From contig NC_053037.3 in the NCBI RefSeq assembly GCF_002575655.3, positions 142,425,207 through 142,489,206 on the forward strand: a DNA stretch of 64,000 bases, in the 5' to 3' direction. This document shows, piece by piece, positions 8,511-18,262 of this stretch. The position numbers were made by a program, and so were the translations under genes. The stretch is from Aegilops tauschii subsp. strangulata (lineage: Eukaryota; Streptophyta; Magnoliopsida; Poales; Poaceae). The notes under the pieces were generated by a model. The model did not search any database and had not been told where the DNA came from. It saw nothing but the letters and a program-made list of their open reading frames with translations. Within the stretch, counting starts at the first letter, position 1. The number at the start of each line of letters is the position of its first letter.

Positions 8511-11500
8511 CTGTGCAAGAAAGAAAGAGAAAGAAGAGAAAACACCAAGTCAGAAAATGAGCCAAAAGCGGCAGACGGCAAGAAAGGACGAAGAAGTAGG
8601 CGGCTTACCGTCAACCAGATCTTCGATCTGACCATAGCCAGTGATCAGAGTTTGCCTCGCTTCAGCCCAGCCAGCCGCTTCTGTCTCGTACTCGGTCTGG
8701 AGGGCGGCTTCGCGGTCCTGCACCGCCTTCAGAGCCGCCTTGTGGCCCTCCTCCTGGTCGGCCAACTTCTTGGCCAGGCGGTCGCGTTCCTGCACCAAGG
8801 TGGCAAGCTCGGCCTCCTTGGCACGAAGGGCAGTCTGAGACTCTCCCAGCTGTGCCCTCAGACCGGCGTTGGCCGCTGCAGGGACGACAGAAAAAGAAAA
8901 AATAATAATAAGAGGAAGTCGTCAAGGAAGATCCGACCCGACTGCTCAGCAGTCGGCCCGAATCTCGGGGACTACACCCAGTGGGTGCACTGACGCGCCC
9001 CCACGTGAGATCAAGAACAAAGCACTTACCCCGGCTCTCAGTTAGGTCGGCGGTCTTCTGGGTCAGCTCCCGAGCCTGGGAGTTGAAGGCAGCCGCACGA
9101 AGATTGTGGTAGTCCTGCAAGACAGGCAGAAGATCGAAGTAAGAACAAGAATAGCAAAAGCCAAATCCACTAAGAAGTTCCAAGCCGCCTGCTCAGCAGC
9201 CGACTCAGAACTCGGGGACTACACCCAGTGGGTGCGCTGATGCGCCCCCACGGAAGAAACCAAGATCAAGAAGAAGCAAGATAAGAAGACTAACCCGGAT
9301 GGCCGCCCGCGTCACAAGGAATTTGTCGGTGTACTGCCTCAGCGCCGTAGCCTGGGCCTGGAGCCGGGTCCGGACGTCCCGAGCGGCCACGTTCATCACG
9401 GCCGTCCCTCCGCCCGGCGTCCACCCCGAGGTGGCGCTGGCCACCTCCACATCCTGGGCCGACGAGCTGGAGCCCGCGGCCGGCTGCGGCTCCGACGCCG
9501 CCTTCTGTGGCTCTGACGCAGCCTTCCCCGCGCGCCGGCTCGGCGGCATCCGGACTGCCAGCTCAGTCCTCGCGGCCGGCTTGCCCCCCGCCGACTGCGC
9601 AGGAGGCAGATCAGGCCGGCCGCCTTGAGCCGCCCCAGTCGGCGGGGTCGGCACCGGCGCCCTCTCCAGGATGACGACGTCGTCATCCCTCTCCAGCCCT
9701 GGCTGGTCGCTGTCGGCTTCTTCTGGCAGGGGCTCCGGGGCCCCAGGCGCTGCGACGCGCAGTGGGGTGACCAACAAGGCCCCCTCCGCCGTCGCCGCAG
9801 CTGCAGCCTCCGCTTGGGCCTTGGCTGCGGCGTCGGCGCGCGCCTTCGCCGCCTCCTCCTCCTGCGCCGCCTGGGCGGCGGCCGCCTTCCATGCCTCCGC
9901 CTCCCGCGCCTCCTGCGCGTTCCGTTCCGTCGCCGCCTGAAGGTCGGCACGGGGGTCCATGCGGCGAGTGGTGCTACCAGATCCCCTCGGCGACTCAACG
10001 ACGGAGGCGGCAGCCGCCCGCTCGAGCGACAATGGAGCTCTGGTTGTTTGGAGAAAAAGACAAGGATTCAGGAACCACCAGAGAAAAGAAACAAAAAAGA
10101 GTACATGAAGGAGTTTGAACTTACGCCGACACCGTCTTGCGGAAGTGAGCCGCCTTCGCGGCCGCCTCCTCCCGCCTGGTCGCCGCCGCCCCGCCCCTGG
10201 GCTTCTTCGTCCGACTGCCCAACAAACCCTGTGCGGCGCGACGCTTTTGCCCGCCGCCCCGAGCAGGCGGTGCAGCGGAGGAACCCGCGCCGCGGCCAGA
10301 TGCCGGCTGACAGCGCGGGACGACTTCGGCCTCGTCGTTGTCCGGCCAGTCGTCGAAGGTGACTCCATGCCCGGAGCCGCCTGCTTCGCCGCCGGCTTGG
10401 CCACCACCCGGCTCGGTGTTGTCGTCCATAGCGGCCGCCCCCAAGTCGGGGTCCTCCAGATCGTGCTCCGTCCGGTCGGGGGCAAATCGGCGCTCCGCGT
10501 CCGACCCGCCTGCAGGCCGAAGAAGAGGGCTCTGTCGAAAACAAGCGGACTAGTCAGAGTCGGCCAAAAGGAACTCGACAACAAAACTGAGAAAGAGAAA
10601 GAGACAAGGAGAACATACCGTGGGCGGCGGATTGGTTCGGCTATATGGCTCCTTGCCGAACTGCCACTCTTCGGAGAGTTTGCAGTTCGCGAGGTAGTTC
10701 ACCATATAGGCCACCTCCTCGTGCGGCATGTCCTTGGTACACATCCGGCTCGGATCGAGCTGGCCGCTCATCTGACAGATCAGATGAGGGCGGCTCTGGA
10801 GCGGGAGTACCCGGCGCGTGACGAAGGCGGCTAGCAGGTTGGACCCCGACAGGCCCTCCGACTGGGTCATCACTCGCACTCGGGCGACGGCTGCGGTCCC
10901 AGCCGGCGTCAGCGTCACGGCCCGGTAGGACCATTGGGGCCGCCTGCCCGCCGGTGGGCCGGCTACGTAAGCCGGCAGGTTGACGTAGTCGCCCTGCGGG
11001 GCGACGTTCCTGACGTAGAAGTACGACTTTTGCCATAACTTCACCGACTGGATCAGCGTGATGACGGGGAAGGGGTTGTCCGCAGCCACCCTCCGCATCG
11101 CGATGAAGGCACCAGTCTGAGCCGGCACGCCCTGCATGCGCGTGCCCAGCTTGGACTGGAAGAACTCCCCCCAGAGCTCGAGGGTAGGGAGGACGCCAAG
11201 GTAGCCTTCGCACAGGGTGACGAAGGCAGACAGCAGCACCACCGCGTTCGGGGTGAGGTGGTGCGGCTGGAGCTGGTAGAACCCGAGCCAAGAGCGGAAG
11301 AAGGCGCTCACAGGCAGGCCAATGCCGCGCAAGAAATGCGAGCGGAAGACCACCCGCTCGCCCTCCCGCGGCTCCGGCGTAAGCTCCTTCGCCGGCGCGA
11401 GACGGACCTCCACCTTGTCCGCGCCGGGCAGCCGCCACGTCTTGCGGAGGAATTCGACGTGATCCTCGTGGACGTTGGAGCCGTCCCAATCCCCGCCGTA

Positions 11501-11530
11501 CTGCTCCGTGGCGGGAGGCGTGGTGAAAAT
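7717..11530 (-). CDS. Antisense accessory gene of Gypsy-1, six exons (Transposase_28-like N-terminus)
   Basis: Function unknown. Exons on the minus strand: 10619-11530, 10125-10531, 9295-10039, 9030-9114, 8609-8875 and 7717-8510. Donors are GTATGT, GTAAGT, GTTAGT, GTAAGT and GTAAGC; every acceptor is AG. Reading phases agree across all five junctions and the frame is open to a stop at 7717, about 1069 codons counted from 11530. Exon 1 resembles the plant 'putative gypsy type transposon' family (PF04195). Later exons are acidic and basic low complexity, an Ala/Glu helical stretch, coiled coil, and a C-terminal domain ending in a Glu run. No ATG was found in frame near the expected start; the codon at 11528-11530 reads ATT. 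A minus-strand TATA box lies at 11661-11668. Additional antisense ORFs are known in Tat-lineage Gypsy elements. Splicing is inferred, not shown. Confidence 0.8.
8609..8875 (-). CDS. Antisense gene of Gypsy-1, exon 5 (coiled coil)
   Basis: A 267-bp exon between acceptor CCCTGCAG and donor GGTAAGCC. It encodes a charged heptad-rich helix (EAELATLVQERDRLAKKLAD), typical of a coiled coil, and probably mediates oligomerisation. Gypsy-2 has a similar exon at 28229-28505. Confidence 0.75.
9030..9114 (-). CDS. Antisense gene of Gypsy-1, exon 4
   Basis: A short 85-bp exon (DYHNLRAAAFNSQARELTQ...) with acceptor CTTGCAG and donor GGTAAGTG. It leaves one base that is completed by exon 5. The introns on both sides contain a repeated block (8942-9004 and 9190-9251). 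Confidence 0.72.
9295..10039 (-). CDS. Antisense gene of Gypsy-1, exon 3
   Basis: A 745-bp exon that begins by completing a codon left open by exon 2. It encodes an Ala/Glu/Lys-rich helix (NAQEAREAEAWKAAAAQAA) followed by Pro/Ser/Gly-rich low complexity and a C-terminal helical patch (RTRLQAQATALRQYTDKFL). The donor is GTTAGT. Confidence 0.75.
10125..10531 (-). CDS. Antisense gene of Gypsy-1, exon 2
   Basis: A 407-bp exon from acceptor TTCGACAG to donor GTAAGTTC. It is acidic at first (TEHDLEDPDLG, DDWPDNDEAE), then basic with a nuclear-localisation-like patch (SRTKKPRGG). The 2-base leftover is completed exactly by exon 3. Confidence 0.75.
10619..11530 (-). CDS. Antisense gene of Gypsy-1, exon 1 (Transposase_28-like domain)
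   Basis: Frame open from the start region to the donor GGTATGTTC at 10618, phase 0. Visible motifs: VVFRSHFLRGIGLPVSAFF, then a hydrophobic helical core (LSAFVTLCEGYLG) and a W-rich middle. The first exon of Gypsy-2 shares the order 'VVF/VIF-x-HxxRG-F/I-G-P...FF' and 'F-x-x-x-CEVYLG/CEGYLG'. The family match (PF04195) is from memory of its pattern and needs a profile search. Confidence 0.75.
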
Positions 11531-11660
11531 GAGCGCGGTGGCGGAGGAACGAGTGGTGGAAGAGCGCGGTGGCGAGGCGCTGTTGCAAGAAAGGGCAGGA
11601 GGAAGAAGATGGCGGAAAGAGGAGGAGCGTGCGAGAGCCTGCCGCTCTCCCCCCTCCCCC

Positions 11661-11668
11661 TACTTATA
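11661..11668 (-). promoter_or_regulatory. Minus-strand TATA box of the Gypsy-1 antisense gene
   Basis: Read on the minus strand: GCTATAAGTAGGGG, a good plant TATA box about 130 bp upstream of the open frame of exon 1. It implies an element-internal promoter independent of the LTR. Confidence 0.6.
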
Positions 11669-12103
11669 GCTTCGCAAGGTGAAGCCGGGGAGGCCGGACG
11701 TGGGGTGAGACGTGGGATTAACTGCACCCACTCCCCCACGCCTCGCAGTTATTACGCCCTAAAGGCGTGCCGAAACTGCCGCAGGGAGATGTACGGGCGG
11801 TTTCGGGCTGCAGAGGATCCACGCCTGGGCCGGGGCGTGGACGTGGCGGGCCCCCGCCCCGCGGCGACGTCCCGTCACGCGCGTGGGCTGGCAGGCTTTT
11901 TGGCCAAGAGAGGCCACGTGGTTCGCAGGCGGCAAGTGGCCGGCCCGCGGCCCGGTGCACGCGCTGGCGAGCTCCCGCCCTCCGACTCCAGAATTTTTGG
12001 CCAAGACGGCGCGCCTAACCAAGGCCGGCTCCCAGCTGCCGGCTTGTCAAGATAGGAAGCTGACCGAGCTTCTCGACTCCTACCCAACCTCGAAGCCCAA
12101 TCA

Positions 12104-12117
12104 GCTTCGGGGACTAC
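12104..12117 (+). other. Gypsy-1 polypurine tract
   Basis: CTTCGGGGACTAC directly abuts the 3' LTR start and is the expected plus-strand priming site. Similar GGGGACT blocks recur inside the antisense introns. Confidence 0.65.
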
Positions 12118-13345
12118 TATCGGAGTAAATGGCCACGGGTAGCCTAACCGACTACCCCTGGCTCTTCAAAAAAATTATCAGGCCTTTGGGCCTTCAAGCA
12201 TTTCAAGCATTGGGCCGCCTTCCCCGGTCGGCTATTTCTAAAGCCGACTCCCAGAAGGCGACCCAGCCTCAGCAACCTCCCCCCAAGATAACCACGGGAT
12301 GGCCGACTCTAGGAAGCCGGCCATAGAGGATGCCGACTTCCCAGAGCCGGCCATGAAGAACGCCGACTCCCCAGAGTCGGCCACGAAGAGCGCCGCCTCC
12401 AAGGAGCCGGCCAAGACCGCACCCCCCAAAACTACATCCACATAACGGTGACAAGACGGGGTGTGGCCACAGTGCGGCCCACTACCCCGAAGCCCGAGGC
12501 AGGCATGGCCACAGGATGCCATACGGGACGGCCATCTCCCGTCCGGCTCGGCACTGTAGCCATGCTGGCCTCAACGTCACCCATGACAGACGCCAATACG
12601 GCCCACGGGCGGCGGGCCCCTTCAGCCAGAGAGAGGCGCGAAGGCGGCCAGGCCTCCCCCAGTCGGCCAAGGGCGTGGCCGGCTCCCAGAAGTCGGCTAC
12701 CCCCTCCCGTGAAGCGTGTGCCACATTAAGGAGACAAGACGAGGTAAGGCTACAGTGAGAGCCCTCGAGACGGCACACTGTAGCCACGCTTACCTCGACG
12801 GAGCCCTCGTCATCAGGGGCGAGGCTACAGTAAGCAACCACCGACAAGACCCTAGGCGGTGGGGTCGGCCTGTCGACCAAGAGGCCGGCAGCCGGCGGGA
12901 CCCACCAGTCGGCGGGCCCCAACGGCCGGCGGAGAAGCCCGCGAGCATAGACACTGACGGGTGGGACCAGCGCCCAGCCGGATTACAATTGTACCCCGGG
13001 GGGTAGGCCTATATAAACCCCCCGGGACACCCATGCAAAGGGTTGGCTTCTTAGCATTAGACACACACCATAGAGAGAGAGAAGCAAGAGCTAGCCTTGT
13101 TCTTCTTCTCCCTTGAACCCAACAGCTCTAGCAGCGTTTGTAGCTACTCTTTCTGATCTAGTGATCATGCGGAGACCCCGCAGAGCAGGACTAGGGGTGT
13201 TATCTCCTCGGAGAGCCCCGAACCTGGGTAAGATTCGCCGGCGTGCATGTCTTCGCCTCATCCCGTTTCCAGGCACCGGCGACGTCTTACTGGCACCCAC
13301 TATGATAAGCCATCCGTTGGCATATGTCGCACCTACCAGCCGACA
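12118..13345 (+). repeat. Gypsy-1 3' LTR
   Basis: 1228 bp, partner of 2156-3385. The first dinucleotide is TA instead of TG, a point change at the terminus. It ends CCGACA, followed by the CTATG target duplication. TATA box at 13010-13017. Confidence 0.95.
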
Positions 13346-13359
13346 CTATGTGTTTGATA

Positions 13360-13390
<31 letters not shown>

Positions 13391-13447
13391 TTCTTGATAT
13401 GGCACGATCTTGATGTACCACGAGCTTTGCTATTATAGTTGGATCTT
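13346..13447 (+). repeat. WHAM-like LTR, right part after the Gypsy-1 insertion (copy A)
   Basis: Begins with the second CTATG and continues the LTR that stopped at 2155. It contains a (CT)n microsatellite at about 13361-13387 that is longer than in copy B. It is cut off at 13447 by the TGTGACGCC repeat. Confidence 0.7.
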
Positions 13448-15156
13448 TGTGACGCCCCCGATTCGACCGTACACTAATCATACACGCAAATGTGTACGAC
13501 CAAGATCACGGACTCACGGGAAGATATCACAACACCACTCTAGACATAGAATTAAGTAAAACAAGCTTTATATTACAAGCCAAGCGCCTCGAGGGCTCGA
13601 ATACATAGCTCGATACACAAGAGTTAGTGGAAGCAAAAATATCTGAGTACAGACATAAGTTAGACAAGACTGCCTTAAGAAGACTAGCACAAAAGCAACA
13701 ACGATCAAAGAGGCAAGGTCTCCTGCCTAACTACTCCTGGTCGTTGGCGGTCTCCATGTAGTAGTATCCGTTAATAGTGGCATCTGGCTCCAGGGTCCAC
13801 CAACTGGTTGCAACAACCAGAAAGAAGGAAGAAAGGGGAAAATGGATAGCAAAGTAACCGTGAGTACTCATCCAAAGTACTCGCAAGCATCAAATCGAAA
13901 CTAAGTATGCATTGGTATGAAATGGAAGGGTTGTATCTGTGGACTGAACTGGAGAATGCCAGAATAGAGGGAAAGGCCTAGCCTATCAAAGACTAGCATC
14001 TTCAAGCAGCTGCAAGCATCTTGCAACATGTAGAAGAGTAAAGAATAACAGTTTATAATTAACAGGCATGTGGTAACATTAATGCCCAGAGATCCTTCCC
14101 CGACTCCCTGCGAGAAAGCAGGTCCGTTCGTCTGTCACACGTCCCTATCATAGCGAACCTGCAACCGCCACCCTCCGGTTAGTCTGCCCGAAAATGCCTA
14201 ACACTGGGGAAACATTCCCGGATGTTTTTTCCCTTCGCCGGTATCGCGTAGTACTGCGTTAGAACCACCTAGCTTTGCTTATTGCCTGTCATGCATCTAT
14301 TTGCTCTGTATTTACTGTTTCTCCCCCCTCTTCTCTCCGGTAGACCCCAAGACCACTGTTGATGCCCCTGTGATCGACTGCGTCGACGACGACCCTTCTT
14401 CCCTTTCAACGGAGCTTCTAGGCAAGCCCCCCCTTTGATCATCCCGATATCGCCCATTCCATTCGCTCATGCTTGCATTAGATTTTGCTACTATAATTGA
14501 TTGCTCCTATTTTGATGCAGAGCCTGCTTTTGTACCTGTTGTTGTACCTTACCTGGTTATCCTAAACTGCTTAGTATAGGTTGGTTAGTGATCCATCAGT
14601 GACCCCCACCTTGTCCTTGTTGCCCCTACTTCATCATCGACGACTCGAGCAACGTGATCGACGATCAGAGCCCGACACCTCACATCACATCACGCCCCTT
14701 TTGTTGCTCGACTCTGTAGAGCTACTATCGAGTGCCGAGGGTGATACCTCATAACTCACTCCTGGTGATGACTCTGTAGTGTAGCTATTCGGTCGTGGTC
14801 ATCGAGGGTGATTCCTCCTTAACCACTTCCAATAGGACTCTGTCGTGCAACCCCTCAAGTGTGAACCTCGAGGGTGGATCCTCTTACATTCACCTTGATG
14901 ATTACATCGAGTGGAATCCACCAAGGGTGATTCCTCGGGTTTTCCCCTTGATGTTTGGACACACGGTTACCTTGACTTTCCTTGAGACCTTGGTGAAAGT
15001 TGGGCGGGCCCGGAGAGCACCCGCAAGATAATTACGTGGCACGGCCGGGCATTCTGGGCCCTTGCCGTAAGTCCACGAGACGGGGCGATGGGGTCACATT
15101 ATTGTGAGTCTCTGCTCGTCTCTGCAAGCTAATAATACACTATGGTTTGGGTATTT
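13448..15156. repeat. TGTGACGCC-type LTR-like composite repeat, copy A
   Basis: Starts with TGTGACGCCCCCGATTCG, a terminus typical of grass LTRs, inside the WHAM-like LTR. Up to about 14226 it reads like the minus orientation of such a repeat. From about 14240 it appears to continue in plus orientation, suggesting an internal inversion or a join of two copies; I infer this from composition and recognition only. No coding potential is evident. The same structure, with the same joints, is at 53699-55749. It ends at 15156 where a Maximus-like LTR is attached. Confidence 0.6.
14696..14950 (+). repeat. Degenerate tandem repeat (about 65-75 bp unit), copy A
   Basis: Four diverged units share the start GACTCTGTAG/GACTCTGTCG and the end CGAGGGTGA-T-CCTC. 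The same array is at about 54956-55200 in copy B. Confidence 0.55.
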
Positions 15157-16299
15157 CCATGTGATGCTCAACTCAAAATCCTACACCTACCAATCCCTTC
15201 GAGTGAAGCCATTGGAAATCTCATATAGTTCAGTCATATTCTTCAGTGACAGAGACAGAATTCTTCTGGTCTCTGAGGAATTTGTTCTGCCTGAGGAGTT
15301 CAGAATTTGCCAGTGCGGATTGCCTACACAGTGAGGAACATGATAGCCCTGAGGAATTTGAGCCTCAAAAATTCCGACCGTTGCTGTGCTATGCGCCAGC
15401 TATCCCAAAATATCTACCCACCTAACGGTCATATCATTGAAGGGCATTTATGTCTTATCATGTCAGGCTGCTGCCTAGGCTATAAATAGCCGCCCCTACA
15501 ACCACTAGCTGGTTGGCTGCTCCGAGAGAAACCGACACTTGTCATTTGAGAGCATCCCATCCTCCGAGGACTTTGAGAGAAAATCATCGAGTGAGGAAAA
15601 CCCAAACCCAAACACCTACAAACCCAAAGTGATTGAGCATCACTGAAGAGATTGATCCTGCGTGGATCCGACGCTTGTTACCTTTGAAGACTATGCTTCT
15701 TCTAGGCGGTTAGGCGTCATGGTGTAGAGCATCCAAGAGGAATTGTGGATCGCCGAGTGACCGAGTTTGTGAAGGTTTGGAAGTCACCTGAAGACTTACC
15801 ATGAGTGATTGGGCGAGGTCTGTGTGACCCTAGCTCAAGGAGAATACGGTGAGGACTGTGTGTCCGGGACTGTGTGTCCTCAGGTTTAAATACCTAGCCG
15901 CTCCAACCAGACGTACAACTGAGACAGCAGTTGGAACTGGTCTACCAAATCATTGTCTTCACCAAGCTTCCTGGTTCTATTTCCTCATAACTGTGTTGTG
16001 CACTTGTTCATATCTGTGTTTGAAGACTTTGACTGAAGACTTTCTCAATTTCCTCAGTTCAATTTCTTCAGTCTGTTTGTCGTCATCCTGTGTTTTTCCT
16101 GTGTTTACGCTTCCTGTACTCTGTGCTTGTCTTCATTTCATCATGATGACCATATTTGTGTTCTGTTATGCTTACTTCTGAGTACTTATGCCGCCGCAAG
16201 TAGTTCTTCGCTAAGGAATTTCCTCACCCACAAATTCCTTAGTGAAGAATTCATAAAAATCGCCTATTCACCCCCACTAGTCGATATAACGCACTTTCA
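15157..16299 (+). repeat. Truncated Maximus-like LTR (fragment A)
   Basis: Matches 34241-35209 and 38008-38201 of the other element's 5' LTR without the 2.8 kb insertion, and ends ...GCACTTTCA before the primer binding site. TATA box TATAAATA at 15481-15488. It lacks the first part of the LTR. Confidence 0.88.
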
Positions 16300-16301
16300 A
16301 T

Positions 16302-16313
16302 TGGTATCAGAGC
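16302..16313 (+). other. Primer binding site (initiator tRNA-Met type), fragment A
   Basis: TGGTATCAGAGC, the standard plant Copia primer binding site complementary to initiator tRNA-Met, lies 2 bp after the LTR end. Confidence 0.88.
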
Positions 16314-16367
16314 AAGGTTACTCCCTTGTTCTGTGTGATTTTGGTTTAACCGCCTGGAGTTTTAGTT

Positions 16368-17714
16368 ATGTTAACCGCAGGTATGATCAAGGTCTCTGCT
16401 GGGTGTCCTACCTTCGATGGGACGGACTATCCTTACTGGAAGAATAAGATGTGGATGCATCTTGAGGCAATTGATAACGATCTCTGGTATGTTGTGGAAA
16501 ATGGTGTTCCCTCAGTCACACCTTCTCTGAACGCTACTGATGTGAAGAGATTCAAGCAACTCGATTATCAAGCGAAGAACATCATATGTGGTCATCTGAG
16601 AAAAGGGCAGTATGGAAGAGTGAGTGCTTTGGAAACTGCTAAGCTTATCTGGGATAGGCTGTCCAAAGTCAATGAAGGAGTCTCAACACAGCGTGACTCT
16701 CGAGTTGACGTTCTTCGCAATCTCTTCAACCGCTTCAAAAGACTCGACAATGAAAATGTTCAACAAACCTTCGATCGCCTCACTGACATCTCAAATGAGC
16801 TTCAAGCACTTGGTGCCACCGACATCACCGACCATGAGGTGGTGAAGAAATTGCTGAGATCGCTTGATTCCTCATTTGATACTCTGGCACTGATGATACA
16901 AGAATGTGCTGATTACAAGTAACTTGATCCCGCTGATATCCTCGAGAGGCTAAACACTCATGAGTTTCAGCTTGCTGAGAAGAGATATCTCTATGGTTTG
17001 AGCTATGGCAGATCACGTGCCCTGAAGGCCAAGACTGTCTTTGAATCTGAAGGTGAAGATTCTGGTAGTAGCCTTGGTGATCCTGAAGAACCGAGCCAGG
17101 AGCTAGCACTGCTCGTGAAGAAATTCCAGAGCTTCTCAAGACGTGGTCGCTTTGGAAAATCCTCAAGGAGCAATGATTCCTCGTCCAGTGACTACAAGAA
17201 GAGGCTATGCCACAAGTGCAAGAAACCTGGTCACTACATCAAGATTGTCCTCAGTGGGAAAAGGAATCAAAGAAGAAGAAATACAAGGATTACAGTTCTG
17301 ATGATGCAAAGAAGAAGAAATCGTCAAAGTCTTCATCATCAAAATCCTCGAAGTCTTCGTCACACAAGAAGAGCAGCTCCAAGAAGGCTCGGGCATTCAT
17401 TGGCAAGGAAATGGACTCTGAGGCTGAATCTGATGAACATGAGGAAGAGGAGGCATCTGAGGAGTTAGAGTCTGGTGTGGCGAGTCTAGCTCTCGCTACT
17501 GCATTCGTCAGCAAGTCTATCTTCAACTCTGAAGAAAATGGCTTCACCAACAAGGCTGATGAAGGCAATGATGACTACGCTCCCACCTATTGCTTCATGG
17601 CAAACGGTGCCAAGGTACTCAAATATACCTCCTCTGAATCAAGTGAGAATGAATGTGATGAAAACCTCAAGCCCATCTACTCTAAACTTGCTAAGATTGA
17701 TGTGAAACAACAAA
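16368..17714 (+). pseudogene. Copia gag, broken (fragment A)
   Basis: Starts at the ATG at 16368 (GCPTFDGTDYPYWKNKM), a UBN2-type Copia gag. A TAA stop interrupts it at 16920-16922, where the other copy reads Ser. The zinc knuckle CHKCKKPGHY near 17206-17240 loses its end through a one-base loss compared with the copy at 39110. The frame then continues as a Lys/Ser-rich and acidic tail until it is cut at 17714. Confidence 0.85.
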
Positions 17715-18262
17715 TAGTGCATCCGTTGCATGGCAATCCCTACTCCTTGCATTAACCTCAATCGATGGGCATCTCCATAGCTCATTGATTAGCCTCGTTG
17801 ATGTGAGACTTTCTCCTTTTTTGTCTTCTCCACATAACCCCCATCATCATATTCTATTCCACCCATAGTGCTATATCCATGGCTCACGCTCATGTATTGC
17901 GTGAAGGTTGAAAAAGTTTGAGATTACTAAAGTATGAAACAATTGCTTGGCTTGTCATCGGGGTTGTGGATGATGAGAGCATTCTTGTGTGAGGAGCATG
18001 ACTAAACTATATGATTTTGTAGGGATGAACTTTCTTTGGCCATGTTATTTTGAGAGGACATAATTGCTTAGTTAGTATGCTTGAAGTATTATTATTTTTA
18101 TGTCAATATTGAACTTTTATCTTGAATCTTTCGTATCTGAATATTCATACCACAATTAAGAAGAATTACATTGAAATTATGCCAAGTAGCATTCCACATC
18201 AAAAATTCTGTTTTTATCATTTACCTACTCGAGGACGAGCAGGAATTAAGCTTGGGGATGCT
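17715..18262 (+). repeat. Sabrina-like 3' untranslated internal region
   Basis: The reverse complement of 50954-51490 in large part, here in plus orientation. It ends in the polypurine tract AGCTTGGGGATGCT just before an LTR start. No coding potential. Confidence 0.72.

Larger units (their letters stand above)
11531..12117 (-). other. Upstream region of the Gypsy-1 antisense gene
   Basis: The 587 bp between the antisense start region and the 3' LTR. It holds the minus-strand TATA box (11661-11668), a short CT/GA-rich leader and, next to the LTR, the plus-strand polypurine tract. No further gene was seen; apparent ORFs here are GC-rich shadows. Confidence 0.6.
2156..13345 (+). mobile_element. 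Gypsy-1: complete LTR retrotransposon with internal pol deletion and antisense gene
   Basis: An 11.19 kb element with two LTRs (2156-3385 and 12118-13345), 5-bp target duplications CTATG, a primer binding site at 3388 and a polypurine tract before 12118. Order: 5' LTR, gag-protease fused to an integrase tail (plus strand, 3207-6983), a convergent spacer, a six-exon minus-strand gene (7717-11530), then the 3' LTR. The protease type, gag family and additional antisense ORF fit the Tat branch of Ty3/Gypsy. Reverse transcriptase, RNase H and the integrase catalytic core are missing, so it would depend on a partner for transposition. By eye the LTRs differ at about 29 positions. Confidence 0.93.
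1..15156 (+). repeat. Segmental duplication copy A (interrupted by Gypsy-1)
   Basis: After removal of Gypsy-1 (2156-13345) and one target duplication, the sequence here aligns collinearly with 51459-55406. The match crosses several unrelated repeat junctions (Sabrina-like minus strand to WHAM-like LTR at 1595, and WHAM-like LTR to the TGTGACGCC repeat at 13448). That means a composite segment was duplicated, not one element that inserted twice. The match ends at 15156, where a Maximus-like LTR fragment is joined. The left end lies beyond the window. Confidence 0.85.
15157..17714 (+). mobile_element. Maximus-like Copia fragment A (truncated at both ends)
   Basis: Corresponds to part of the LTR, the primer binding site and most of gag of the Sirevirus-type element at 33893-50700. 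The left junction falls about 350 bp inside the LTR, with TTT microhomology to the composite repeat. The right junction falls in gag, where it joins Sabrina-like sequence. There is no target duplication. Illegitimate recombination is the likely cause. Confidence 0.85.

Noticed and set aside
9396..9998. 200-aa Arg-rich minus-strand ORF
   Set aside because: Shadow of antisense exon 3 in another frame; extreme Arg content from GC-rich codons.
10115..10834. 239-aa plus-strand ORF opposite antisense exons 1-2
   Set aside because: Crosses a predicted intron and has no homology pattern; shadow.
13361..13387. (CT)n run as a GAGA-type regulatory element
   Set aside because: A plain microsatellite whose length differs between the duplicate copies; no gene nearby.
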